This document shows, in pieces, positions 31,986 through 41,156 of a stretch of DNA of 64,000 nt. Within the stretch, counting starts at the first letter, position 1. The number at the start of each line of letters is the position of its first letter. This stretch comes from Dromiciops gliroides (taxonomy: Eukaryota; Chordata; Mammalia; Microbiotheria; Microbiotheriidae). A program made the translations under genes and the position numbers. The stretch lies in the NCBI RefSeq assembly GCF_019393635.1, contig NC_057867.1:69629492-69693491 (forward strand). Reading direction: 5' to 3'. The notes under the pieces were generated by a model. It searched no databases. It was not told the origin of the DNA and saw only the letters and a program-made list of their open reading frames with translations.

Positions 31986-32042
31986 TACTTTAAATGGAAT
32001 TTATCTTTCTATTTTTTGCTGCTGGACTTTACATAGTAGACT

Positions 32043-32264
32043 TTTAATTGCCTGGTGATTGGTTGATCACTTGATTAAGAGAGGAAGAAACCAGCCGAGG
32101 AACTTGTGGAGTGAGACAGAATCAGAGAATAAAACAAAGGAAACTTGAAGAAGTCACCCTTATCTCAAAATGAGCTAAAGTATGCCATGTTTATTATGTA
32201 GCCAAGTATGCTGTGGGCTCATTATTCCTGGGTCAGGCTGTTACATCACCCACTCAGGTTTCCA
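32043..32264. other. Unassigned DNA
   Basis: After the L1 target duplication the L2 tail ends and no clear feature follows until the next L2 fragment. Confidence 0.4.
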
Positions 32265-32510
32265 GGGGAACCCCTAGTACTTTCACAACCCCTCTTACAC
32301 TGCCATCCCTTTCTTATTTACTTCTTGTTTATCCTGTATATAGCTTGTTTGTACATATTTGTTTGCTTATTGTCTTCCCCATTAGATTTTCAGCTCCTTG
32401 AGGGCAAGGACTTTCTTTTACCTCTTTTTGTATCCACAGTCTTTAACATAGTGCCTAGCACATAGTAGATGCTTAATAAATGTTTATTGACTCTTTGTTT
32501 ATTGACTGAC
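32265..32510 (+). mobile_element. L2 LINE 3' end
   Basis: TAGCTTGTTTGTACATATTTG, TCAGCTCCTTGAGGGCAAGG, TAACATAGTGCCTAGCACA and GCTTAATAAATGTTTATTG: textbook L2 3' end. Confidence 0.93.
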
Positions 32511-32865
32511 CTAGTATTATCACTTAATATCAATTAACTTTTACAAAGAGATATTTACTTTGAAAATATAGCAAGGACAGAATTACAAATATTCTCCCCC
32601 AATACCTTAAGGACACACTTTCCCCAAAAGACCCCATTCTCTAAGGTGAGGGGCCTCCAACCTAGCACATTTTCTCCATAACCTGTAGGAAACAGAAGCT
32701 AAGTCTAGACAGCATATAGAAGTTGGCATCTTATTGTGGACAAGAGATCTGCTCTTTAGTCCTGGCTCAGGCACTTTTTAGCATCTTCCCCTGTAATTGG
32801 GATAATTGATCTCTGAGGGCCCTCTCAGTTCTCAAGTCTGAATAAATTTCTGCATCTCTGGCTTC
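32511..32865. other. Unassigned DNA, faintly LTR-like
   Basis: TTTACAAAGAGATATTTAC and AATATTCTCCCCCAATACC resemble in style the antisense LTR ends seen elsewhere (52960-53080), but no ends or signals are certain. Confidence 0.35.
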
Positions 32866-33055
32866 TTTTTTTTTTTTAATAATAAACCTTTTTATTTACG
32901 ATTTTGAGTTCCAATTTTTATCCCTCCTTCCTTCCCTCCCCCTCATCCGTGAGGCAGTAAGCAACCAGATATGTGTTATACATGTACAATTATGTAATTT
33001 GTAATTTTCTATGTAATTAGTCATTTTATACAAGAAAACTTGAATAAAAGGACCA
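32866..33055 (-). mobile_element. L1/HAL1 3' UTR fragment
   Basis: T tract (A tail), TTTTGAGTTCCAATTTTTATC, CCCTCCCCCTC, GGTTATACATG-like block and TTAGTCATTTTATACAAG. It matches the 3' end of the element at 41157-42162. Confidence 0.8.
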
Positions 33056-33299
33056 TGGCCCTGTCATCTGAAGTGTGTTAGCTCTTCACCCAGCATGATT
33101 TTATCTGCACATTTGTGAAACATGCCCAAGCCTGCTCTCTCTTCATCCAAGCCCACTGACACTGAGTTAGAGACAGATCTGTGTGGACATTCAAAGGAGG
33201 GATCTAGTTCCACAGTAACATTGACTTGTTAATGACTAAGTACTCTTTGGGTCCAGTCTTTTAATTCAGTCTGATTCCACCTGACTGCCCGCTACCTTC
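33056..33299. other. Unassigned DNA
   Basis: No feature recognised. Confidence 0.4.
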
Positions 33300-33632
33300 C
33301 CAGTTGTATCTGGATTCCTTCCCTTTTAGATACTCCATGGTCCATCTAAAGGGGCTGCGTACTGTTCCTCCTCCTCTATGGCTGGCCATCACCCCACCCT
33401 CACTCCTTTGCACAGGCCCCCACTAATCCACACTTCCCCATCTGAAAATCTTGAACTTCTTTCACAGTTCAGCTCAGATGCAACCTTTTACACAAGGGCT
33501 TCCTGTATCCCCTTGCCTGCTACTGTCCCCTCCCCCATCACCTTGTATTTATTTTATAAACATATTTGTATACAGTTAAATAAATAAATTTATGAGGGCA
33601 GGGACTGTTTGGCTTCTGTCTTTGTCTCTTCA
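33300..33632 (+). mobile_element. L2 LINE 3' region
   Basis: CCTTTGCACAGGC, CAGTTCAGCTCAGATGCAACC, AAGGGCTTCCTG, CACCTTGTATTTATTTTA and TGAGGGCAGGGACTG occur in L2 order. Confidence 0.85.
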
Positions 33633-33779
33633 GTGATGGTTCAGAAGAGTCACATAATAGAAGCTTGGAAATTGATAACCTTTGTTCATATCTTACCTAT
33701 GTTTTCTCCATCCTGCCTGTAGGGTAAACATGTGAGTCTTTGTTGTGTCTAAGGTTCATATATGATCTCAGCCTCACTT

Positions 33780-34110
33780 TCCAATGGAAGGACCTTCTTA
33801 CATTCTTAAAAGTCTGTTTTGACAAATGGAGGGCTGGTATTGAAATATTCTCCAGCACTGCATGTGTGAACTGTGCAAAGCTAGAAATATTACATTTTTA
33901 TCAGTTAGGAGAAAAAACAAGGTGGTTTCTTCAGACGTCTTTGGCCGCGTTTGCCGACATTCCTCAAAAACTCGACATTTTAAACACGGAGACAGATAGC
34001 AACAGCAGCCACATTTATTCCAGATGATTGTTTCCCCAAATATTACATCTATACCTCTTGCTATTAATACTTGTGACTGCATGTCCACATTCCTCAAACA
34101 TTTTTTATAT
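33780..34110. other. Candidate conserved non-coding element
   Basis: Repeat-free and open on both strands (95 aa + from 33740, 99 aa - from 34097), with clustered CpGs at 33930-33995 (GACGTC, GGCCGCG, GCCGAC, CTCGAC, ACACGG). Neither translation has a recognisable domain. CpG retention in otherwise CpG-poor DNA is unusual for neutral sequence. Confidence 0.3.
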
Positions 34111-34117
34111 GCTTGTG

Positions 34118-34600
34118 TTAGAAAGAAATGAGAAGCAGTGTGACATGGGAGATCTGAGTGCGAATCTTAGCCCTACCAGTGACTTGCTGTGTGACCTGGG
34201 TAAGCTTTTTCTCCCTCTCTGGGTTTCCATTAATAGTGAATTCCTACTAGTACCAAAGTATAATTTATTAGAATTTTAGATTGTGGCTAATTAATAGTTT
34301 TATTTCCAATAGAGTCAATGATTTAGCGTTGGAAGGGGCCTGACCCTGCTCGATACTTATGACTTGTGTGAACTTTGACGACCTGATTCCCCTCTTCTGG
34401 CTTAAGTGTGATTATCTCTGAAATAAGGAGTTTGGATTGGATGATTTCTCGGTTTCTTCCCAGCTCTAGCTCTGCAGTTTAGTCCCATTGTACAGATGAA
34501 GAAACTGAGGCTCAGAAAGGGGAAGTGATTTGTCCCAGATCACACAGGAGTAAGTAGCATGTGTGGGATGTCCCACCAAATCCAGAGCTCTACTGCCTCA
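34118..34600. mobile_element. Three MIR SINE fragments
   Basis: 34118-34215 (+): GAGAAGCAGTGTGACATGGG and GACTTGCTGTGTGACCTGGG. About 34350-34475 (+): CTTATGACTTGTGTGAAC and GATGATTTCTCGGTTTC. About 34476-34600 (-): CAGATGAAGAAACTGAGGC and GATCACACAGGAG. Confidence 0.78.
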
Positions 34601-36001
34601 TGTTCGTCCCATATGAGCAGCAAGTCACTGTCCCTTTATGAGGACCCTTCTATTATGCTCATCTGAATTCTGTGAATAATCAAGGCTATCTGCCACTGCC
34701 AGTCGCTGCCCACTACTACCCCTCTGTTCCATCCTGGCCATTTATATAGCTCTTCGAGCCTTTCTGTCTCTCCTCAAGCTTCCCAAGGTATCCCTTCCCC
34801 AAGCCCTCTCAGGTGAAGACCTCACCTCATACAAAAATCAAGACTATTTGTCAAGAGTTGCCTCTTTGCCTTTCCTCCTCAACTCACGTCATCACTCAGA
34901 TCCCTTTCTCCATTCTCCTTCTTCAGTCCATCTCAAATGAAGAGGTGATCCTACACCAAACCCCTCTATTTGCATGAGTGATCCTGTTCCCTTCCAACTT
35001 TTCCGCCATATTTCCCCGTTGTCCTCATTCTCTTATTTTGAATCAGCACCTTCCCTGCTGCCTACAAATGTGCCCATGTCTACCCTACTATATCATGCTA
35101 TACCTGGACACTGTTGCGTTTTATCTCTCCTCCTGTCATCCCTAAATGACTTGGTCTACAATTGGCACCTTCATTTACTCTCCTTTGGCTCTCTTGTAAA
35201 CCTTCTGCAGTCTGGTTCCTAACCTTATTATTCAACGGAAACTTCCTCTCTGACATGACCAATTATCTTTTAATTGCTAAATCTAATGGACTTTTCTCAC
35301 TTTTCAGCCTTCTTGACCTCTCTGTAGCCTTTGACACTATTGATCCCCTTCACCTAAATATTCTCACCTCTCTAGGTTTTTAGTGACACTGCTCTCCACT
35401 GGAGCTCCTGCCATCTGTCCAATTGCCTTTTCTTAGTCTGCTTTTCTAGTTTTCCATCCATGTCATACCCACTCACCATTGATGGGCCTCAAGGCTCTGT
35501 CCTGGGACCTCTCATCTTTTCCCTATATACTAGCTCATTTGGTGATTTCATCAGTTCCCACAGGTTCACTTATCATCTCTATGCCAAAGATTCCCAATTT
35601 GGAAATCCATCTAGCCCTAGTTTCTTTCCTGAATTCTAGTCCTACCTCCCCAACTGTGTTTAGGATAACTCAAACTGGCTCAAACTGGCTGTCATGTAGG
35701 CATCTCAAACTAAGCATACCCAAAGCAGAATTCATTTCCCTCCCCCCTCCAAAGTCTGCCCCCTTCTAAATTTCCCATTGCTGTTGAGAGAACCACCAGG
35801 CCCTCAGATACCCAGGCTCACAACCTCTTAGTTATTCTTGACTCCTGACTCGAACTTACTCCCCTCTACCATGGCTTCTGTACCTTCCAAACTTCCCCTC
35901 TCACCAGGATGGTCAGAATGGCTTTCCAGCTGTTTTCCCAGCTTCAAGTCTCTGGCCACTCCAATCCATACTCCACTTAGTTACCAAGTTAGGCCATGTC
36001 G

Positions 36002-36002
<1 letters not shown>

Positions 36003-36071
<69 letters not shown>
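36003..36071. repeat. Compound (TCTG)n-(TC)n-(AC)n microsatellite
   Basis: About seven TCTG units, four TC units and fifteen AC units, directly adjoining and inside the L2 copy. Confidence 0.97.
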
Positions 36072-36072
<1 letters not shown>

Positions 36073-36441
36073 CCCACCCCACCCCACCCAGTGCCCTCCA
36101 GTGGCTCTCTGTTACCTCCAGGAACAAACATAAACTCTGGTTTATTATTTAAAGCTCTTCAGAACCTGACCCCTTCCTACCTTTCTAATCCCCTTGCCCT
36201 TGACATTCCTCCATCTCACAGTGCTGTACCTACATCGTGTGACTTTGCACTGGCTGTCCCCCAGGCCTTGGATACTTTCCCCATTACCTCTGTCTCTTAC
36301 TTTACTGGGATTGGTTTGTTCAAGATGCAGCTCAAATCATACTTTCCACAGGATGCCTTTCCCAGTATCTTTCTTCTCTGTCCTTCCCCATCCCCCAATG
36401 TTCCCCATACTAATGCTTTCAGATTGACTCCCATCATTCAT

Positions 36442-36444
<3 letters not shown>

Positions 36445-36498
<54 letters not shown>
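36445..36498. repeat. (CA)n microsatellite
   Basis: About 27 uninterrupted CA units inside L2. Confidence 0.97.
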
Positions 36499-36500
<2 letters not shown>

Positions 36501-36784
36501 GTGCGTTCCTAGATATTTCTCTATTGTCTCTGTCATTAGAATGTGAGCTCTGCCGTACCCTCATTGCTTAACACAGTGCCTGGTATGATGCCAGCTCTTT
36601 CGACATGTTTGCTGAGTCATACAGTGTGTCAGTCATGGTGTGTCTTTCATGGCCCTGCTAACCCCTGCCATTTTCTCTTAAGACTCACTTTCAATATTCA
36701 TCAACCCTTATTCATGATCTACTTGGGCAGTAGCTTAATTAGACAAAATAAAATTTTAATTTTAATAAAATTTAAAGCAGTAGA

Positions 36785-36992
36785 AAAATGTGAGTGGCAC
36801 AGTGGCGGGGGGGGGGAGATTCAGTTTAGAATTGGGGGACTAGGTTCAAATTCTTTCTCTGATTGTAACTACCTGTTGTTACCTTGGGCAAGGCATAACT
36901 TCTATGAACCTCATTTTCCTCATCTGTAAAATTAGGCAATTAGTCCAGAAGCCCCTGAGTTCTCTTTTAGTTCCAGATTGAAATTTCTCTGA
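36785..36992 (+). mobile_element. MIR SINE
   Basis: GTGAGTGGCACAGTGG, a G run, GGTTCAAATTCTTTCTC, CCTTGGGCAAGGCATAAC, CATTTTCCTCATCTGTAAAA and the CCAGATTGAAATTTC tail. Confidence 0.88.
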
Positions 36993-37339
36993 CTTCTAAG
37001 GTCTTTTTGGATCCCAACAGCTTAAGAATAAGTACCACAAACCATGAGATTCCTTGTGGCAGAAACATCATTCTTCTGTTGAAGTTTGGCCCTGCCTTTA
37101 GCAGCTTCTCAGCTATAGCACAGGAGTGAAGGAGGACCATTTGAGAAGTCAGCATCCTCCAAGAGACCCTCCATATCTCAAGAGAGTGTACTGGCACATG
37201 ACTCACTCTCAAAAGTTGGTCTTCCCCTTGGCCTTTCTTTTTTTTACACGAGGACACAAAGTGTTTGTGATTTCATCAGCAATGTAAGACCTCTTTCCTA
37301 TCTGATCTCTACCAGCACATCTGATCTGTTGCTTAATAA
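36993..37339. other. Unassigned DNA
   Basis: No repeat recognised; a 96-residue frame on the minus strand (36967-37257) has no recognisable domain. Confidence 0.4.
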
Positions 37340-37460
37340 ATAAGTCCTAGGAATTGTAGGAATATAAGAAGGGTTAAATGACTTGTCCAGTGTCAATCAA
37401 AGTCGGGATTAAAATCCAGATCTTCCTGCCTGCAAGTCCAGCATTGTATTATAGTGCCAG
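37340..37460 (-). mobile_element. MIR SINE remnant
   Basis: GGGTTAAATGACTTGTCCAG, GGGATTAAAATCCAG and CTTCCTGCCTGCAAG in antisense order. Confidence 0.7.
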
Positions 37461-37792
37461 GGGCCACTCCTCCCCTCCACCTTGCAGAGCAAGCCCACAG
37501 AAGATGGTTATTCTGGGTTCAAATTACTCTGTGGGCCCACATCGCCTAAAACGGTAAGTCTGTGAACCCTCACCAGTATGGTGAACTTTAAAAGTTAGGT
37601 AGAAGGTATGATTGGGTCAAATAAAAGCATGGTAATGAAATGGTATAGTAAGAAAAGTAGCTACAAATTTTTCTCATCAACTTGGGATAGACTCTCCTAC
37701 AAATACACATGTCATTGGGAAGAGTATTGGAAAGGGTATGGACACCTTGGTGCAGGTTCACCTCACTTCAAGCCCACACTATTGAAGTAGCC
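37461..37792. other. Unassigned DNA
   Basis: No feature recognised. Confidence 0.4.
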
Positions 37793-38375
37793 TAGTGAAT
37801 GATTTCCCTGCCTCAAGTCTCTCTCCACTACACCCTTTCTTCCATTCAGCTGTCAGATTGATCTTCTTTAGTACAAGTCTGACTATGTTGTCTTCCTCTT
37901 CACTCAACTTCAGCTCTAGGATCAAATATGAGGTCCTCCTTTTAGCTTTGAAAGCCCTCTATAAACTGACCCACTTTTACTTTTCCAGTCTTCTTACACC
38001 TTACTCTCCCCCACATACTCTGCAGTCTAGTGACACTAGCTCCCTGACTATTTGAACTCAAAATTCCATTTCCTTTTTCTGGGCTGTCTGTCTCTCATGC
38101 CTCGAACACTCTCCTTCCTCATCTCCACCTCCTGTCTTTCTTTTTATCTTAGCTGAAATCCCATCTTCTGCAAGAAGATATTTCTGATACCTTAAAATAC
38201 TCATGCCTTTCCACTGCTGATTATCTCCTGTTTTTCCTGTCTAGAGCTTGTTTGTACATAGATGCTTGCATCTTGTCTTCTCCTTTGGACTGGAAGCTCC
38301 TTGAGGACAGGGACTAGTCTTTTGCCTTTCTTTGTATCCGCAGCACTTATCAGAGTGCTTGGCACATAGTAGCCT
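37793..38375 (+). mobile_element. L2 LINE 3' region
   Basis: CTGCCTCAAGTCTCTCTCC, CAGATTGATCTTC, TTTGAAAGCCCTCTATAAAC, GAAGCTCCTTGAGGACAGGG and AGAGTGCTTGGCACATAG in L2 order; nearly contiguous. Confidence 0.9.
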
Positions 38376-38386
38376 AGCAGTTAGTG

Positions 38387-38453
38387 TATACATGTAAAGA
38401 AGCACACATGCCAGTGCTAGTTCAATATACATGTAAGGAACACACATGACCAG
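38387..38453. repeat. Two-copy 28-bp direct repeat
   Basis: TATACATGTAAAGAAG... (38387-38414) is repeated with small changes as TATACATGTAAGGAA... (38426-38453), both ending in CACACATG plus C(C)AG. Period 39 bp. Confidence 0.75.
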
Positions 38454-38639
38454 AATGGTCTGTGGAGGGGTACATATGAAGTGTGTCAACATAGGTACTA
38501 AATATAGGAACTATGTCACGTCTAGAGAAGTGAATTGGGACAAGGGTATATCACACCTTCTTCTAATGTAAGGCAACAGATGCTTTCTTTTGATGTCCTC
38601 ATGCTGTCCCCTGACCATCGTGTATGTCGGCACCACTAT

Positions 38640-39050
38640 AAGAGACTCCATGGGTTGTTGCTCTGCTCATCTTGAGTCTTCCAGATACTGCCTAGTTGGG
38701 TGTGTTGGTAGCTAGCAAGGAAGCAGCTTGTAGGCAGGGAGAGATTGAAGATCAGTGAGAGATTGGGAATATTAGAGGGGTCAATCTGCTGGGGAAGACA
38801 AGACAGAATGGGATTGGGGGTACGTAGAAGGGCTTGCCTTGCCATGAAGAAGGGCCACCTCTTGATACCTCTTGACTTGAGACAGGAGAGGAGGAGATAG
38901 TGGAGGAATACATCTGAGTTTTGTGAAATGAGGTGGAAGAGAGAATAAGGAGCTCTCAGCAGATGTCAGTCAGCAGAGCATGCAGGGAGGGGTTGCCATG
39001 CAAGATTTTAAGAGGGATGAAATGATTTGGAAAATTCCCTGTGGTAGGTG
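38640..39050 (-). mobile_element. L2 LINE, 5' ORF2 part
   Basis: GGGAGAGATTGAAGATCAG, GTCAATCTGCTGGGG, GGGCTTGCCTTGCC, GCCACCTCTTG and GAGGAGATAGTGG match the antisense L2 segment upstream of the reverse-transcriptase core. Confidence 0.65.
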
Positions 39051-39059
39051 GGATAGTGA

Positions 39060-39215
39060 ATCAGTTGTGGTTCAGGCATTTCAGTTGTATCTGACTCTTC
39101 ATGGCCCCATGTGAGGTTTTCTTGACAAAGATACTGGAGCGGTTTCCCATTTCCTTCTCCAGCTTTTTTCTGAGGAGGAAACTGAGGCAACGAGGGTGAA
39201 GTGACTTGGTAGTAG
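39060..39215 (-). mobile_element. CORE-SINE with RTE-like tail
   Basis: TTCAGTTGTATCTGACTC, AAAGATACTGGAGCGG, GAGGAAACTGAGGC and GTGAAGTGACTTG in reverse order; head lost. Confidence 0.85.
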
Positions 39216-39301
39216 ACCCACCAAAGAACCAAACAACTGTGGAATTAAGGGTTCCCCAGTTTTCAGACCTTACATCTCCCTCTTTCCCATGTAGGTGTCA
39301 T

Positions 39302-39480
39302 CATCATTGTTTGTCCTTTGTTCTCAAAGAGGACCAGTGACACAGGAGGGTGATGTCTTGACTTCCAGGTGAATAGGATTTAAGGAAGGTAGAGCTGTAC
39401 AAAGGCATCAACTTCACTCTCTCCTCCAGAGTCATTGGAGTCTAGTGGCAAGATAGAGGTCAAAATGATTGGCAATAGTC
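39302..39480 (-). mobile_element. SINE tail of a different type
   Basis: CATCATTGTTTGTCC, CAAAGAGGACCAGTGACAC, CTTCACTCTCTCCTCCAGAG and GTCTAGTGGCAAGATAG. It is the same tail found with a full CORE-SINE head at 39585-39895, distinct from the RTE/BovB-like tail used by other SINEs here. Confidence 0.75.
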
Positions 39481-39484
39481 CCAT

Positions 39485-39575
39485 GGTATAGTACTGTACA
39501 TAGAGAGCTAGCCTTGAAGCTGGGAAAACCTGGGTTCAAATCCCTTCTCTGACTGTGGTTGTGTGACTCAGCAAT
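39485..39575 (+). mobile_element. SINE/MIR head fragment
   Basis: GTACATAGAGAGCTAGCC, CTGGGTTCAAATCCC and GTTGTGTGACTCAG resemble a tRNA-like head and the start of the core. Confidence 0.6.
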
Positions 39576-39584
39576 AACCATGTA

Positions 39585-39895
39585 GATGCTGTTGTTATTT
39601 ATCTGTCATTCTTGAAGAGGACCATGACATGGTGGGGGGCATATCATGACTTGCAGTGAATTGGATTTAAGTGAGGGAGGGCTGTGCAACGTCACCAACC
39701 TCAATTTCTCCTCCAGAGCCACCTGGGTCCAGTGGCAAGATGACTGGAAATGGCCCTGGATGTTTAAGGCAATTGGGTTTAAGTGACTTGCTCAGGGTCA
39801 CACAGCTAGTAAGTGTCTGAGGTGAGATTTGAACTCCAGTCATCCAAACTTTAGGGCCAGTGCTCTATCCACTACAGTTCCACCTAACTGTCCCA
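39585..39895 (-). mobile_element. CORE-SINE with second tail type
   Basis: Read on the minus strand: tRNA-like head, CORE (GTCACTTAAACCCAATTGCC) and then an unusual tail with CCACTGGACCCAGGTGGC and GTCATGGTCCTCTTCAAG ending in AACAAC. The same head family as the other SINEs is thus joined to another LINE-like 3' end. Confidence 0.85.
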
Positions 39896-40246
39896 TCCAT
39901 GTAAATGAGTGAGGAGCTGAAAGCCAGGGATAGAAGCTGTGCCCAGGAGTCAAGGTCATTGTCTCTTCTGCCTGGCTAATCTTCAGGATCATATTTATAA
40001 ATGCATAAAATACATAGGGTTACAAAAGGAAACCAATTAAATAGCAGTAATGATCAAAATATTGTTTTTAAAAATTCATGTTTTTAAAGTTCAAGGGTTA
40101 AGAATTCCTGCCCTAAGGAGCCATTATGTTGCCCTAGTCTTAATCAATGAGCTCATTGTTGTAATAAGTTCTGACTGATTAAATGTCTTTAGTGACTCTG
40201 GCCCACCTTGCCAGGTAGCTAGCTCAAGCTTTTTGGGAATGACTGT
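39896..40246. other. Unassigned DNA
   Basis: No feature recognised. Confidence 0.4.
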
Positions 40247-40487
40247 GTTAAAGCTCGTCTTCTACAGGAAGCCTTTCTCAATCCTTCCTTCTAGTGCTTT
40301 CCTTGTTAATTATTCCCCATTGATTCTGTATGTAGCTTGTTTGTACATAGTTCTTTGTTTTCTCTTCCGATAGATTGTGAGATCCTTCAGGGCAGGGATG
40401 TTTGAGTCTTTCTCTGTCTCCAGCACTTGGCATAGTGCCGGGCATTTAGTAGGAGCTTGATAAATGTTTGTGGATTGATGGATTGAC
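40247..40487 (+). mobile_element. L2 LINE 3' end
   Basis: CTACAGGAAGCCTTTC, TAGCTTGTTTGTACATAG, GAGATCCTTCAGGGCAGGG, TTGGCATAGTGCCGGGC and GATAAATGTTTG. Confidence 0.92.
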
Positions 40488-40539
40488 ACAGGGTTACTAA
40501 TGTATGCTCTGGGCAGTGATGGGAAATATGTGTTAGGTT

Positions 40540-40650
40540 GGGGCTAGATTACAGACGGCCTTAAAAAGGAGTCAGAGGAAGTAAGACTGGATGGGATAGG
40601 AGATAGGGAGCCACTGAAGCTTTTGGAAAACCATGACCAAAGTAGTGTCT
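40540..40650 (-). mobile_element. L2 LINE fragment
   Basis: ACAGACGGCCTTAAAAAGG and AGGGAGCCACTGAAGC, then CATGACCAAAGTAGTG, correspond to antisense L2. Confidence 0.65.
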
Positions 40651-41154
40651 TAGGGGAAGTGATTTCCCACCACTATCCATCAGACAACCAGAGAGAAAGG
40701 AAGTGTTTTACTAAAGTGGTCCAGTAAGGACATTCGATCCAAAACATTTGCCCTGCCTGGTAAATCTGAGAAGTACATAGAGTCAAGGGGAAGTGGATCC
40801 AAGATTAGAGAGCACAGGTGGTAAAGGGGGTAACTCAGCTCCTGCTGGCTGGAGGTTGAGTTCTTTGTAGAAACTTGAAGCTGCCTTTCCTGTGTATCTA
40901 GTTTTGCCTTGTCCCCTAATGAAAGCCCTGCAGCAGCTGCTCCAGAGATGCCAGGAGGAGTAGGATGCCAACAGGAAGTTCCAAATCCTCCAGCCCTTGG
41001 AAACACACAAGGTACCCCTGAAGTCAAGGGCCGGGGGCAGAGACAAGTCCCAAAGGGACCTTCCCCCACCAAAGGTGATCCCCCCACCCAAGGTGATGTC
41101 TAAGTAGGGGGTCTGCTTGAGGATTTGCCACTAATACACAAGATGCTCCAATGT
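40651..41154. other. Unassigned GC-richer DNA
   Basis: Open on both strands (135 aa - at 40680-41087; 64 aa +), proline- and glycine-rich translations without a recognisable domain. Could be old ERV-derived DNA; unproven. Confidence 0.4.
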
Positions 41155-41156
41155 TT

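Larger units (their letters stand above)
30006..32030 (-). mobile_element. 5'-truncated L1 LINE in an L2 tail
   Basis: Minus-orientation L1 with 3' UTR (TACATGTAAAGATAG; pyrimidine-rich block; TA/CA microsatellite about 30150-30200), ORF2 C-terminus and part of the reverse transcriptase. Flanked by a 12-bp duplication ACATAGTAGACT (29994-30005 and 32031-32042). Very similar by eye to the L1 at 58592-60909 and truncated a little earlier. ORF2 is broken. Confidence 0.95.
34720..36620 (+). pseudogene. L2 LINE reverse-transcriptase relic, 1.9 kb
   Basis: The longest L2 copy in the window. It encodes the RT motif L-L-D-L-S-V-A-F-D-T-I-D (35309-35344, the first catalytic aspartate) and G-P-Q-G-S-V-L-G-P-L (35484-35513). 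The catalytic box is altered to Y-A-K-D (35580-35591), replacing a metal-binding aspartate. Downstream L2 sequence reaches the 3' tail TAACACAGTGCCTGG. Multiple stops and frameshifts. Two microsatellites have grown inside it. Confidence 0.92.

Noticed and set aside
33930..33995. CpG island promoter
   Set aside because: The CpG cluster is about 60 bp and surrounding GC content is low; too small for an island.
36003..36071. CRISPR-like direct repeat array
   Set aside because: Tetra- and dinucleotide units without spacers in a mammalian genome; a simple microsatellite.
40680..41087. 135-residue minus-strand frame
   Set aside because: Proline/glycine-rich, no domain, open on the other strand too; likely GC-richer non-coding DNA.
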